The notes under the pieces were generated by a model. It saw nothing but the letters and a program-made list of their open reading frames with translations. It did not search any database and was not told where the DNA came from. Below, piece by piece: positions 48,027-57,556 of a stretch of DNA of 64,000 bases. Every line of letters begins with the position of its first letter. Position 1 is the stretch's first letter. The stretch lies in contig WMKK01000011.1 of assembly GCA_012295225.1 (NCBI GenBank), positions 459,672 through 523,671 of the forward strand, read 5' to 3'. This DNA comes from Ostreococcus mediterraneus. Taxonomy: Eukaryota; Chlorophyta; Mamiellophyceae; Mamiellales; Bathycoccaceae. The translations under genes and the position numbers were made by a program.

Positions 48027-48358
48027 CACGTCCACACAAAAAAGTCGTCCCAAACCTCACGCTCGCGACACCGCGAAGACAACACACCGCCGTGTACGAG
48101 CGCACACGCGCGCGCGCACACACGAATGTATTTCAATCACACACGCGTACACGCGCGTCTACGCGCGTCGTCTACGCTCGTCGTCGCACTGACGCACTGT
48201 CGCGCCGACGATGACGACGACGAATGGGCGCTATCCACATCGATCGGGGTCGCGGCCACAGTCGGACATTCGGCGTAGCGGTCCACGTGTTCCCACGGTC
48301 CCGCCGTCCCCCGACGCGAGGCGACACCGAGGTCGCGGTCGTCGCGCGCGCCGTCACA

Positions 48359-48389
<31 letters not shown>

Positions 48390-48390
48390 G
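48027..48390. other. Divergent intergenic region, SirB1-like / 5-phosphatase
   Basis: The 364 bp between the chosen starts include a CA/CG-rich stretch near 48100-48150. A (CGT)n run at about 48358-48388 lies directly before the phosphatase ATG. If translation began at the earlier in-frame ATG 48211, this run would encode a poly-Val stretch, which I consider unlikely. Confidence 0.5.
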
Positions 48391-50796
48391 ATGCGGAGTT
48401 CAGATGCGCGAGATGGTGAAAACGACGGTGTGCGTCGCGATGCGCGCGATGCACGGGACGGTGTGACGTCAGGGGATGCGGGAATCGTGCGGAACGATGC
48501 GAACGTTGGCGGGGAATTGGTCGTTGGCGCGGGCGTTGAATGCGCGGATGATGATGCGATGGTGACGCCGACGGTGACGGTGGAGGAGGATGAGGAGGCG
48601 AAGAGACACCGCGCGATGCTTTTACAGTCGACGAAGAGTTTCCGAGCGACGAAGGCGCGGACACTTGAGGTGTATTGCACGACGTGGAACGTGGGGAACA
48701 AGGCGCCGACGCTCGAGGCGGCGACGGGGTGGTTGCGCGAGGCGCGCGAGAGCGCGGATATAATCGCGATTGGTGCGCAAGAAGCGTCGTATAAGCGAAG
48801 TAAAAAGAATATTAAGCCTGAGAGTATATCGAAACACGTGGGTGATGAAGAGGAGTATCGATCGACGTTGCGTAAGAAGGGGTTTTGGGGGAGTTCAAAG
48901 TGGACCAAGATTGGCATGATGGCGGGCGGGATGTTCGCGGGCGGGGTGTTGGCGGCGCCCGTGGGGGCGGCGCCAGGGATGATGTGTGGATTATTTGCCG
49001 GGTATATCACTGGTAAGAAAGTCGTGAACGAACTCAAGGTGCGCACGCATTGGTTTGACTTTCTTTTCGCCGCCATGGGGTCTCAGTTTGTGTTGTTGCA
49101 ATCTGAGATTTTGTTGCAAATGCGGTTGACGGTGTTTATTCGCGCAGAGTTACAGTCGCGCGTGCGAACCGTGAAAGTTGGTTCAAAAGCGACTGGGATT
49201 GGAAACTTAGTTGGCAATAAAGGTGGATTGCTCGTGCACATCGAGTTTGACAATGGTGAGACGATTGCGTTTGTGTCGTGTCACTTAGCCGCACACGAAG
49301 GACCAAAGTTTTTCCACGCGCGCAACGAAATGGTTCCTGAAATTTTATGCAGATCGTGGGCAGATAGCGTGACGAAAACTGCCGGGGCGCCGCCGCTGTT
49401 GAGTGATGTCAATAGCGCGTTTTTTGATGCGTCGAATGAAATCATCTCAAAGGTCAAGGGTACGGGTAAAAAAGCGACGGATGCGTTTCAAGCGGCAACG
49501 GGGCAAGCGATTACGCTCGGTGGCGGTTTTGCGGCACAGAAGAATCAACCATTGGACTTGTTGAACTCCACGACGCACACGTTCTTTATGGGTGACTTGA
49601 ACTATCGACTCGACCCGGGAATGATTCTCGGGAACGAATGGAATACGCACTGGGATAAGGGTGCGCCAGAGGCGAAAGCAGAGGCCAAGCCTGAAGTGGA
49701 TGAAGTCCCGTTGAGTAAATACCCCGCTGCTCGACCGGTGGCGAAGCCTGGGATGATGCTCGAAGAAGAAATGGAAGAGGAATTGATCGTCGAAGCATCA
49801 CCGTTCTCTGTTGGACGGAACGCCGTCATTGCACACATCCAGGCTAAGAAGTTTGAGGCGTTGGAAAAGGCGGATCAACTCAAGCACGCGATGCGGCTGG
49901 GAAAAGTATTCACTGGATTCCGTGAGATGCCGCTGAGATTTTATCCCACGTTCAAAAGGCGTGGGTCAAAAGACCATGATAAAAAAAGTGGTTTGAAGTG
50001 TGGGCCGTCAAACTCCAACACTGGCGCCAAAAGCGAGAGCGAACTCGCGGCAGACCCCGGCACCTCCGCCTATTACAATGAGAAGCGCGTACCGTCTTGG
50101 TGCGATCGAGTTTTGGTCTACTCTTTGCCAGGCGCAGAGGATGCGTGTCAGCAAGTGCGATACGGTGCGCGACATGACGTCAAAACGTCGGATCACGCCC
50201 CAGTATTCGCCATTCATCGCGTCACGTTGCGTCAGCTCCCAGCGGTGAATAGCCTTCCGCGAGCGGAGCTCAAGTTTTCACAGTTGCGAGTCACTCGAGA
50301 GTTTTCTTCCGACGAATACGTGTCATCCAGTGCATGGGTGCATATCATTGTACCACATACTCGATTAGTCCTTCCTGAGGCTTCGGAGTTGAGCTCCAAG
50401 CACGTAGCACGAAGTGCAACCGACGTTGCTTCATCGTCAACAGCAAACTACGAATGGAGCGTGAACGAGCTCCCTCAAATCATCGTGGGTTTTCACGAGA
50501 CGGACAACGACGCGAAAGTAAAGCAGGCTAAGGCGGCGAAATCCATGTTTGCTCTGACGAAATCCGCTACTGATGACGACGATGAAGACTTGCAACCGCA
50601 AACAGCTGCAGATGTCAAACTCGGCCTCGAAGCGTACGAGAAATTTCAAGCCGTCATCACGCTCATGGATTCACGTTCGGGAAGTAAACTCGGCACCGCT
50701 ATCATCGCTCTTTCTAGCAAGACATTTGATGTGTCATTAGTTTTATACTCTGAAACAGTAGGTCGCGTCTCTGGCGCGTGGTCCATGATTTCTTAA
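48391..50796 (+). CDS. Inositol polyphosphate / phosphoinositide 5-phosphatase (801 aa)
   Basis: The IPP5 catalytic motifs are in order: YCTTWNVGNK (about 95-104), GAQEASY (about 128), VGNKGGL (about 274), SCHLAAHEG (about 296), MGDLNYR, PSWCDRVL and TSDHAPV. These give Mg2+ binding and hydrolysis of the 5-phosphate of PI(4,5)P2 or inositol phosphates. Between motifs is an odd Gly/Met/Ala-rich hydrophobic insert (residues about 172-208, GMMAGGMFAGGVLAAPVG). After the catalytic domain is a beta-rich C-terminal region (about 615-801), perhaps C2-like. The start is uncertain: ATG 48211 is in frame but adds Arg-rich and poly-Val text, so 48391 is used. Confidence 0.88.
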   Translation: MRSSDARDGENDGVRRDARDARDGVTSGDAGIVRNDANVGGELVVGAGVECADDDAMVTPTVTVEEDEEAKRHRAMLLQSTKSFRATKARTLEVYCTTWNVGNKAPTLEAATGWLREARESADIIAIGAQEASYKRSKKNIKPESISKHVGDEEEYRSTLRKKGFWGSSKWTKIGMMAGGMFAGGVLAAPVGAAPGMMCGLFAGYITGKKVVNELKVRTHWFDFLFAAMGSQFVLLQSEILLQMRLTVFIRAELQSRVRTVKVGSKATGIGNLVGNKGGLLVHIEFDNGETIAFVSCHLAAHEGPKFFHARNEMVPEILCRSWADSVTKTAGAPPLLSDVNSAFFDASNEIISKVKGTGKKATDAFQAATGQAITLGGGFAAQKNQPLDLLNSTTHTFFMGDLNYRLDPGMILGNEWNTHWDKGAPEAKAEAKPEVDEVPLSKYPAARPVAKPGMMLEEEMEEELIVEASPFSVGRNAVIAHIQAKKFEALEKADQLKHAMRLGKVFTGFREMPLRFYPTFKRRGSKDHDKKSGLKCGPSNSNTGAKSESELAADPGTSAYYNEKRVPSWCDRVLVYSLPGAEDACQQVRYGARHDVKTSDHAPVFAIHRVTLRQLPAVNSLPRAELKFSQLRVTREFSSDEYVSSSAWVHIIVPHTRLVLPEASELSSKHVARSATDVASSSTANYEWSVNELPQIIVGFHETDNDAKVKQAKAAKSMFALTKSATDDDDEDLQPQTAADVKLGLEAYEKFQAVITLMDSRSGSKLGTAIIALSSKTFDVSLVLYSETVGRVSGAWSMIS

Positions 50797-50897
50797 TAAC
50801 AAAGTATTTGCTCAGTAAGCAGCCGCCACACCAACACACACCAAGACACTTTGCTCGCCCGTACTTTGCGGCGCGCGCCGCGCGCACCGCTCAACTG

Positions 50898-51911
50898 ATG
50901 CCAGGTCTAGCGGCGCATGAAGAAATATTCGCCGGCTTCATCGCCGGTTGTGCGGTACGTGTCGTTCGCGTTACTTCGCCGTCGCCGTCGGCGTCGGCCT
51001 CGCCATCGTGTCAGCCGGCGGTGCACTTTTTGCGCTATCTACACCTTACGTGACGCAACGCGCGCGTTTTGAACGAAACTGACGCATGCGCTCGCGCTTG
51101 AATACCACAGGACGCTTTGGCCTGTCACCCTGTAGACGTCGTGAAGACCCAGGCTCATGTGAACCGTGGAGTCAACGTCCCGTTTACGACGGCGTTGAGG
51201 TCGCAAGCCGCCGCGCACGGCGTCGTGTCGCTTTATCGAGGTGTATTGCCCGCATGCTTGCGTCCACAGGCGTTGTGCATGTATGTAGGCTATGAATGGA
51301 GTAAGAAGGTTGTGAGTAGAGACGTCGAAGCGATGACCAGCGCTGAAGCTTTCGGCGCGGGTTGGTTGACGGCGTATGCGGAGAGCGCGTGCGTGACGCC
51401 ATTTGAGACGGTGAAAGTTCGCATGCAAACCAAGGAAAATATGGGACGATACTCGAGTAGCATTAGATGCATGCGTGAAATACTACGCACCGAAGGCTTG
51501 AAAGGTCTTTACGCAGGGTTTTGGCCGACGTGCTTGAGGAACAACGTGTTCAACTCGTGCTATTTCGGCTCGATTCATTGGTGCAAGCAACAGTTGACAA
51601 CACCTCAGACATTTACAGAGCAAGCGACGCAAAATATCGGCGTGGGCGTAGTCGCTGGTTTAGTTGCGACGGCGTTCAAGATGCCATTTGATATTTTAAA
51701 GAGTCGAATGCAAGGTGAGGTGCCAGTCGCGGGGAAACCGGTAGAGTATCCGACAATGACGCGAGCCTTTATTCGAATCCTTCAAACCGAAGGTCCGACA
51801 GCGTTCTACAAAGGCACATTAGTGACGTCATTGCGCATTACTCTAGGATTTCCCGTGTCATTCGTAGCTTTCGAAGCCGTGGCGTCGATGTTTGAGAACA
51901 AGATTCGTTGA
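50898..51911 (+). CDS. Mitochondrial carrier, 2-oxodicarboxylate carrier-like, two exons (285 aa)
   Basis: Exon 1 is 50898-50954 and exon 2 is 51111-51911; the 156 nt intron runs GTACGT to CAG in phase 0. The joined N-terminus reads EEIFAGFIAGCA-DALACHPVDVVKTQ, completing the first carrier repeat. Repeats 2 and 3 have TPFETVKVRMQ and MPFDILKSRMQ, each with its six-helix partner segments. The text NNVFNSCYFGSIHW resembles GVFNMVYFGFYY of the 2-oxodicarboxylate carrier (SLC25A21/ODC). The substrate is therefore probably 2-oxoglutarate or 2-oxoadipate. The length is typical for the family. Confidence 0.85.
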
Positions 51912-52065
51912 CGCGTGACGCGTGACCTGTGACGCGTGAGGGCGAGTGAATGGAAATTTCTTATTTATATTGTGTTTATGTTTTAGTCTAGTAGTTGTGT
52001 AATGGGAGTAGTCAATAATAGTTTTATGCATGTACTCTCATGTTTTTGTGTGCTTGCATGTCGGT

Positions 52066-53685
52066 TTAAGGAGCCAAGCGCTTCGGATCGCGCGGGAACA
52101 TGGACGTCTTACGGATGTTGCCTAGATTCAAGAACAACATGGCGACGCGTTCGAGACCAACGCCGCAACCGCCGTGCGGCATGGCACCGTACTTGAAGGA
52201 GTCGATGTACGATTGGATCGTCGATACTTCAATTCCACACTCAGTAGCGCGTTGGGCGAGCATATCCGGTTCGTGGATGCGCTGAGCACCAGAGATAATT
52301 TCTTCACCGCGAATGAAAATGTCAAACGAGTTGGTGTAGTTCGGGTCATCCGGAGCAGGCATGGTGTAGAACGGACGTGCGTTCTTAGGGTAACGCGTAA
52401 GCATGTAGAAGTCCGTCTTGTACTTTTCCTTTACTAAACCACCGAGGATACGTTCGGTTTCGGTGCCGATGTCATCAAGCGGGTCAATCTCCACGCCGGC
52501 TTCTTGCAACATCTTCACGCCTTCCTCAAAAGTGATACGCAACGACGGCTTCAAGTACTGCAAAGGCTCGAAAGGGTGCTGCGCGTTCACAACGCTGAGT
52601 TCTTTGGCGAAGCGCTCGTTCAAGCCATCAAACATGTTCACGAACAAGTCATCAAGCACGTCCAAGACTTCGTTGTAGTGCTCCTTGATGTTCATTTCCA
52701 TGTCCAAACCTGTAAACTCGCACAAGTGTCGGTGCGTGTTGGAATTTTCAGCACGGAATACTGGACCGATTTCAAAAACACCTTCCAAATCACCCATGAT
52801 CGCCATTTGCTTGTACAACTGCGGAGATTGCGCCAAGCACGCCTTGCCGAGAGTCATGTAATCGAGGGTGAACACTGAGGCGCCGCCTTCGGATGCCCCG
52901 CCTATGAGCTTTGGGGTGTGAATTTCCACAAAGTTGCGCTTCAGCAACGCTTCACGGAAAAGAGTACCGACACCAGATTGGATTCTGAAAATGGCGTTGT
53001 TCGCCGGCGTACGCAAATCGATCACTCGATTGTTTAAGCGCGTATCCTGCAATACGCGGACGTATTGCGTATCCTCAGCTTCAAACGCCGAGTCCGGTCT
53101 CGACGCATCCTCAATCAAGAATGGCAGATCCGGGGCCGAACGCGAGATGCAATGAATACTACGGCACACGATTTCAATCTCATTCTGCGTGCACGACTCG
53201 ACCGGGACTTCGGGTTTTACGACCAAACCTCTGATGTCCACCACCGTCTCCCGTGGCAAGGCGCACACATATTTCACCATCCCTTTGCTCACGTTCACGT
53301 CATCCACGAAGAGGGTGATTTGCACGTTTGCAGTTTGTTGTCTCAAGACAATAAACGCGCTCTTACCTTTCCCGCGCACGTTATGGATGCGTCCTCGAAC
53401 CAAAACCTCTGTGTCAATCTTACTCGCATCCAACTCATCCACGCGCGTCCACACGCGCCCGGAAACCTCTTGACTTTGCACCATCGGCGCATCGCCATAC
53501 AAGTGCTTTAACGGATCATCCGAGACTTGCACAGCGGCGAGTTTCTCCGCCACCACGGCAGCACGTTCGGCTTTTAAGCGAGCTTTTTCAGCCGCCGCCG
53601 CAGCCTTCTTAAGCGCCTTTTTTGACGGCGCACCGTCTTCGCCTTCGGCCGCAGGCACGGGATCGATCGGAGTTTCGTCCGACAT
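52066..53685 (-). CDS. Cytosolic aspartyl-tRNA synthetase (539 aa)
   Basis: The enzyme charges tRNA-Asp. A Lys/Ala-rich N-terminal extension (about 1-50, KKALKKAAAAAEKARLKAER) of eukaryotic type precedes the OB-fold anticodon-binding domain (about 75-185, VLVRGRIHNVRGKGKSAF). The class IIb core then has TPKLIGGASEGGA and the flipping-loop region. Motif 2 is FEIGPVFRAENSNTHRHL, with EFTGLDMEM, and motif 3 is GCGVGLERVAML. The C-terminus FPRDPKRLAP is the standard AspRS end. There is no transit peptide. The start is the ATG at 53685. Confidence 0.95.
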   Translation of the reverse strand: MSDETPIDPVPAAEGEDGAPSKKALKKAAAAAEKARLKAERAAVVAEKLAAVQVSDDPLKHLYGDAPMVQSQEVSGRVWTRVDELDASKIDTEVLVRGRIHNVRGKGKSAFIVLRQQTANVQITLFVDDVNVSKGMVKYVCALPRETVVDIRGLVVKPEVPVESCTQNEIEIVCRSIHCISRSAPDLPFLIEDASRPDSAFEAEDTQYVRVLQDTRLNNRVIDLRTPANNAIFRIQSGVGTLFREALLKRNFVEIHTPKLIGGASEGGASVFTLDYMTLGKACLAQSPQLYKQMAIMGDLEGVFEIGPVFRAENSNTHRHLCEFTGLDMEMNIKEHYNEVLDVLDDLFVNMFDGLNERFAKELSVVNAQHPFEPLQYLKPSLRITFEEGVKMLQEAGVEIDPLDDIGTETERILGGLVKEKYKTDFYMLTRYPKNARPFYTMPAPDDPNYTNSFDIFIRGEEIISGAQRIHEPDMLAQRATECGIEVSTIQSYIDSFKYGAMPHGGCGVGLERVAMLFLNLGNIRKTSMFPRDPKRLAP

Positions 53686-53935
53686 GTTTATTTCGTCTGC
53701 TCGTTGTGCTGCGCACGCGCACGAGAGTCGATCAGTGGCGGTAGAGTGGCGCCGATCGGTCTATCCGAAGGGTTCTGCTACTAGGCACGCGGGTCGACGT
53801 AGTCTGGTGAATACGGGCAGCTCGGCGCGCGAGAGGCGTTGTTTTGGCGATGATGGAAGAGCTTTCTGATGAAAGAGAAGACACTAATAAATATACGATG
53901 TATTACGGTATCGTAAGTGCTAACGTGCACGATTG

Positions 53936-55543
53936 CTACAAAGTACTGCTGGGGGCGAAGACTTGACATCCGGCTCGCGAGACGTCGCATCGAAAAGGAC
54001 CATATTTTTCCTGGCTCCGCTTTGGGTCGTAACGCTGCGCTGCGACTTCTCCATCGACGGCGATGAAACCACCGGCTTTATTTGAGCAATTTTCTTCCGG
54101 GTAGAGCTCGAAAGATTTAGCTTTGATGTACTCGACCGCGCGGTTATGTATGTGCTCGCCGGCGTCAAAAGCGAGCAACAGTTTGAGCATATTCCTTCGA
54201 TTCGTCGGGCGAACGATAACGAGGTCAATGGAGCCGTCATCAAACTTTGCGTGCGGTGCGGCGAGGGTGGTTTCAGTTCCCCAAGGCACGTTGAGCACCC
54301 ATAAACCTAAGATTTCACCTTCGACCACGCGCCATCCGGGACGGTTGGCGACGGGTTCACCAATCGGACCCAAGGAATGCGTTGCGTTGTGCGTTTCACC
54401 CAACTCATTCGTCTCGTACATTAACTTGCAACGATACATACGTCGAGATATGATTCGTACGATCGCTTGTAACGTGAATCGTAAACCTCCGAGACATCTG
54501 AATTTCTCGCTCTCGATGTCGACGTCAGAAAAGAATCCCCAGGACGTTGATAAAAGCGAGTGCGTCGTCTTTGTCGAGCTCCAACCTTTCGTCGATTGGT
54601 CTTGAAACTTAATTTCTGCCCGATCGAGAGCTCGCGCGTGCCCGCGTGCGATTGTCACCGCACAGCTCACTGGGTCGCAGAACTCGTTGGCGTCGCTTTG
54701 AATAGACTTGCACAACGCGTTCCCTGAACCAGCTGGAATGATCCCAATCGGCACTTTCATCGCTCGCACGGCGTCATCACGTTCGCCCAAACCTTGAAAC
54801 AACTCCGCCACGGTGCCGTCGCCGCCTACGGCGACGATGCCAGTGTACTTGGACAAGTCGGCGCTTCTCGCCACGCGCGTCGCCTCCTTGGCTCCAGTCG
54901 TCGTCTTCACATCAAATTCAAACCCCGCCGCGCGCAGCACCACCGCTGCCTTGGTTTCCCATATCTTCACCCCATCCCCTTTACCAGACTTTGGATTGAC
55001 AATCACCAATAACCGCCGCCTGCCTGACGCGCTGAGATCGTAATCGCCTCGGTCATTCAATCTGCACGCCAGCGCCGCCTCGAGCGCCGCGCTCCTCATC
55101 GCCGCTTCGCTCGCAAACTCAAACCTATACTCCTTCACCTTTGACGATCGCTTCTTCTTCAATATTGGCCCTATCCTTACCCTATGATTCGCTTTAATAA
55201 CCACCGCCCATACCTGGTCGTCCCCATTCGCCCCGCGCGTCGACGAACACTCGCACCGAATGACATCCCCCACCGCTATGCTCACCCGCGCGTGCTCCTC
55301 CACCATCGTCGGTGCCACCACCGACATCGCGCTCGCATAACTCATCACGCTCACATCGCTCCCATTACGCGCATGCACCGACATCGTCGGCGGCAGCCCC
55401 GACGCGGTGGTCCCACCACCGCCTCGCTCCACATCCACATCCCCCAGCGCCGTCGTCCCCACCGCACCACCACCGAACCCGGTGACGACGTACCCGTGTC
55501 GGCTCTCATCGTCCCCATCCGCGACGTACAACCACGACGACAT
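53936..55543 (-). CDS. Sphingosine/long-chain-base kinase-like lipid kinase (535 aa)
   Basis: The diacylglycerol-kinase catalytic fold is clear: LLVIVNPKSGKGDG (about 180-195), then GIVAVGGDGTVAELFQGL with the GGDGT nucleotide loop, and IPIG-like IGIIPAGSGNALCKS. The later conserved segments WGFFSDVDIESE and LGGLRF fit plant sphingosine and long-chain-base kinases, which make sphingosine-1-phosphate-type signals. The N-terminal part (about 60-165) is PH-like in position, with VRIGPILKKKRSSKVKEYRF. There is no strong membrane span. The ATG at 55543 is used. Ceramide kinase is an alternative. Confidence 0.85.
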   Translation of the reverse strand: MSSWLYVADGDDESRHGYVVTGFGGGAVGTTALGDVDVERGGGGTTASGLPPTMSVHARNGSDVSVMSYASAMSVVAPTMVEEHARVSIAVGDVIRCECSSTRGANGDDQVWAVVIKANHRVRIGPILKKKRSSKVKEYRFEFASEAAMRSAALEAALACRLNDRGDYDLSASGRRRLLVIVNPKSGKGDGVKIWETKAAVVLRAAGFEFDVKTTTGAKEATRVARSADLSKYTGIVAVGGDGTVAELFQGLGERDDAVRAMKVPIGIIPAGSGNALCKSIQSDANEFCDPVSCAVTIARGHARALDRAEIKFQDQSTKGWSSTKTTHSLLSTSWGFFSDVDIESEKFRCLGGLRFTLQAIVRIISRRMYRCKLMYETNELGETHNATHSLGPIGEPVANRPGWRVVEGEILGLWVLNVPWGTETTLAAPHAKFDDGSIDLVIVRPTNRRNMLKLLLAFDAGEHIHNRAVEYIKAKSFELYPEENCSNKAGGFIAVDGEVAAQRYDPKRSQEKYGPFRCDVSRAGCQVFAPSSTL

Positions 55544-55599
55544 CACCTCCGCACCGCGCCCCGCGTACCGCTCTGAAGATCACCATCATCACCATCACC

Positions 55600-55646
<47 letters not shown>

Positions 55647-55904
55647 TCACGATGGATGGCGCGCACGACGCCGGCGCGTCGTCATCATCATCGCGAACGC
55701 GCACGATCATCGACGTCGACGAAACCCGCGTCGTCGCGGTCGATCGATCGGCGCGGACGCGGACCCGTGTCGCGAGTGTGTCCTCGGGGTCGTGATTGGT
55801 CGTTGACCCCCATCGACCGAGGAGAGATATTTTTGCGCGGGAACCGTGCGCGGCGCGTTCGCTTTTGGCGCGCGCCCGTCGATCGTCGACCGTCGATCGT
55901 CGCC

Positions 55905-55938
<34 letters not shown>

Positions 55939-56169
55939 GTCGTCGTGGGATGGTAAAGATACGCACGCATCGCGCCGCGCGCGTCGCGCACGCACGCGCG
56001 CGTCGCGTGCGTCTCGGTGTTCACGCGCGGCTGCGCGACGGCGCGCGTCTGGGTGCGCGCGTCGGCATTGGCTGACGCGCGACGCACGACGCGACGCGAC
56101 GCGACGCGATCGAGGGTTGGGCGATCGCGACGCGAGGGGAGGGGAAATTCGCGTGCGTTGATTTCCGAC
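55544..56169. other. 626 bp low-complexity divergent intergenic region
   Basis: Between the lipid kinase and the small plus-strand gene lie a long CAT/CAC run (55579-55644), a CGT run near 55917-55948 and CG-rich repeats with GACGCGACGCGACGCGA near 56090-56108. The open frames that cross it on both strands are His-, Asp- or Arg-rich repeat translations and I do not accept them as genes. Confidence 0.5.
55579..55644. repeat. (CAT/CAC)n microsatellite
   Basis: Around 22 triplets of CAT with scattered CAC lie about 35 bp upstream of the lipid kinase start codon. They make frames of poly-His on one strand and poly-Asp on the other. Confidence 0.9.
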
Positions 56170-56700
56170 ATGCTGGCGAGGACGGCGACGCGCGTGGGCG
56201 CGACGGTGCGCGCGACGACGACGCGCGCGTCGTCGTGTTTTCGCGTGCTGACGCGGCAATTCGATGCCGAGGATTGGCACGGTGGTCGTCGGCGTTCGGT
56301 GTCGACGGATGCGGTGAAGGCGAAAGGGTGGTTCGATGCGAGGTATTCGGAGGAGATGCCCATGCGTTCGGTGGCGGATGCGATCGGTGATGCGTTCGCG
56401 CCGGCGCTGGATGCGATCGTCGAGGAGCAGACGCGACGCGAGGTTGGGGGAACGGGCGCCGTCGGGTCGACGACGAATGAGTTGTATGTGCCTTCGATTC
56501 CGAGCTTTTTGTGCGCCACGCGGCTCGTGAGAGATAGTGAGTTTATGCGGAATGTGCTCGTGGTGGATGAACGCGCACCGAGGACGAAGCCGAGGTTATC
56601 GTGGTACGACGCGCGCGACGAGAGTTGGGTACCCCGCGGGTGGTACTCGGACGGGCTCAAGGCGGATTTTTCGTACTACTTTGGCAGCGGCGCTCCTTAA
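56170..56700 (+). CDS. Unrecognised protein with mitochondrial-type N-terminus (176 aa)
   Basis: I do not recognise a family. The N-terminus MLARTATRVGATVRATTTRA is basic, without acidic residues, as in mitochondrial presequences. The rest is soluble and balanced in composition, with an acidic helix (SVADAIGDAFAPALDAIVEE) and an aromatic C-terminal part (RLSWYDARDESWVPRGWY, ending SYYFGSGAP). The text is much less repetitive than the shadow frames around it, which supports a real gene. The ATG at 56170 is chosen, since the frame to 56017 is Arg-rich leader. Confidence 0.6.
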   Translation: MLARTATRVGATVRATTTRASSCFRVLTRQFDAEDWHGGRRRSVSTDAVKAKGWFDARYSEEMPMRSVADAIGDAFAPALDAIVEEQTRREVGGTGAVGSTTNELYVPSIPSFLCATRLVRDSEFMRNVLVVDERAPRTKPRLSWYDARDESWVPRGWYSDGLKADFSYYFGSGAP

Positions 56701-56850
56701 CCGCTCCTCAACGCTGTGTATATGTGTTGTTACAACAACGCTTGTAATGTTACGATGAAGAATTTTGACGCAAAGGTACAAACATACGAACGTGTGCTAA
56801 CTAACTACCTCCTAACTACCCGCGCGCGCCGAGCGAGAACCCGTCGTGAA

Positions 56851-57510
56851 TCATAACGCTCGACGCACGCCATCTAGTGCGGCGTCTACGGCTGGTGCAA
56901 TGAGCCGCTGCGTTAATTGCGCTGCGCTCCTTAATTCGTTATGCGCCGCCTTTAACGCGCGAACATCACTTTTCAGCGCGGCGAGGCGTTTGGCGTTCAA
57001 CGCAGACGCCTCCGACGACGTCGTTTTCCCCAACCTCAGCGCATCACGTTCGACGCTCCACGTCGCCCGATCGAGCTCATGCGCCGCGCGAGTATCATTC
57101 GCAATTTTACGATACCGTTCGACCCGCCGTGACCACTGCGCGTCGCGCGCCACGACGGCGCGTCTCGTCGCGCGCATCTCATCCGCCCACGTCGCATCGA
57201 AATCGCGCTCCATGTCCTCCATGCGCGCCCGTAACCGCGCGTTCTCCCGTCGCAGCGCATCGATGGTATCGTTCTCATCGTCACCACTCGTTCGCTCGTC
57301 GTCGCTGTATCGTCGTCGTCCGCGTCGTCGCTGACGACCGACGGCTATCCACGCGGGCGTTCGCGCCTCATCTTTCCCATCGACGTCGTCGTCGTCGTCG
57401 CCGATGCCGAACCCCATGAGCGCGTCGGGGAGCGTGAAGAGCGAATCATCGCTGTCGCTTCGCGATGCGGCGCCGTCGGCGGCGCCGACGTCATCGTCGC
57501 TGTCGCGCAT
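56851..57510 (-). CDS. Unrecognised acidic coiled-coil protein (219 aa)
   Basis: No family is recognised. From the ATG at 57510 there is an acidic, Ser-rich start (MRDSDDDVGAADG), a short hydrophobic motif (SLFTLPDALMGFGIG), a DDDDD run and a basic patch (RQRRRGRRR). A long coiled coil begins at IDALRRENARLRARMEDMER (about residue 90) and continues towards the end through alternating Arg/Ala/Glu helices. The frame continues upstream to ATGs at 57555/57558, which would overlap the divergent gene's start codon. The true start is uncertain. Confidence 0.6.
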   Translation of the reverse strand: MRDSDDDVGAADGAASRSDSDDSLFTLPDALMGFGIGDDDDDVDGKDEARTPAWIAVGRQRRRGRRRYSDDERTSGDDENDTIDALRRENARLRARMEDMERDFDATWADEMRATRRAVVARDAQWSRRVERYRKIANDTRAAHELDRATWSVERDALRLGKTTSSEASALNAKRLAALKSDVRALKAAHNELRSAAQLTQRLIAPAVDAALDGVRRAL

Positions 57511-57556
57511 AGAACGACGTCGACGTGTGTGGTCATTGCGCGACGCACATTGCATC

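Noticed and set aside
55543-56660. Long overlapping minus-strand frames (up to 317 aa)
   Set aside because: They are Arg/Asp/Ala repeat translations of triplet runs and overlap a better-supported plus-strand gene; no motif was recognisable.
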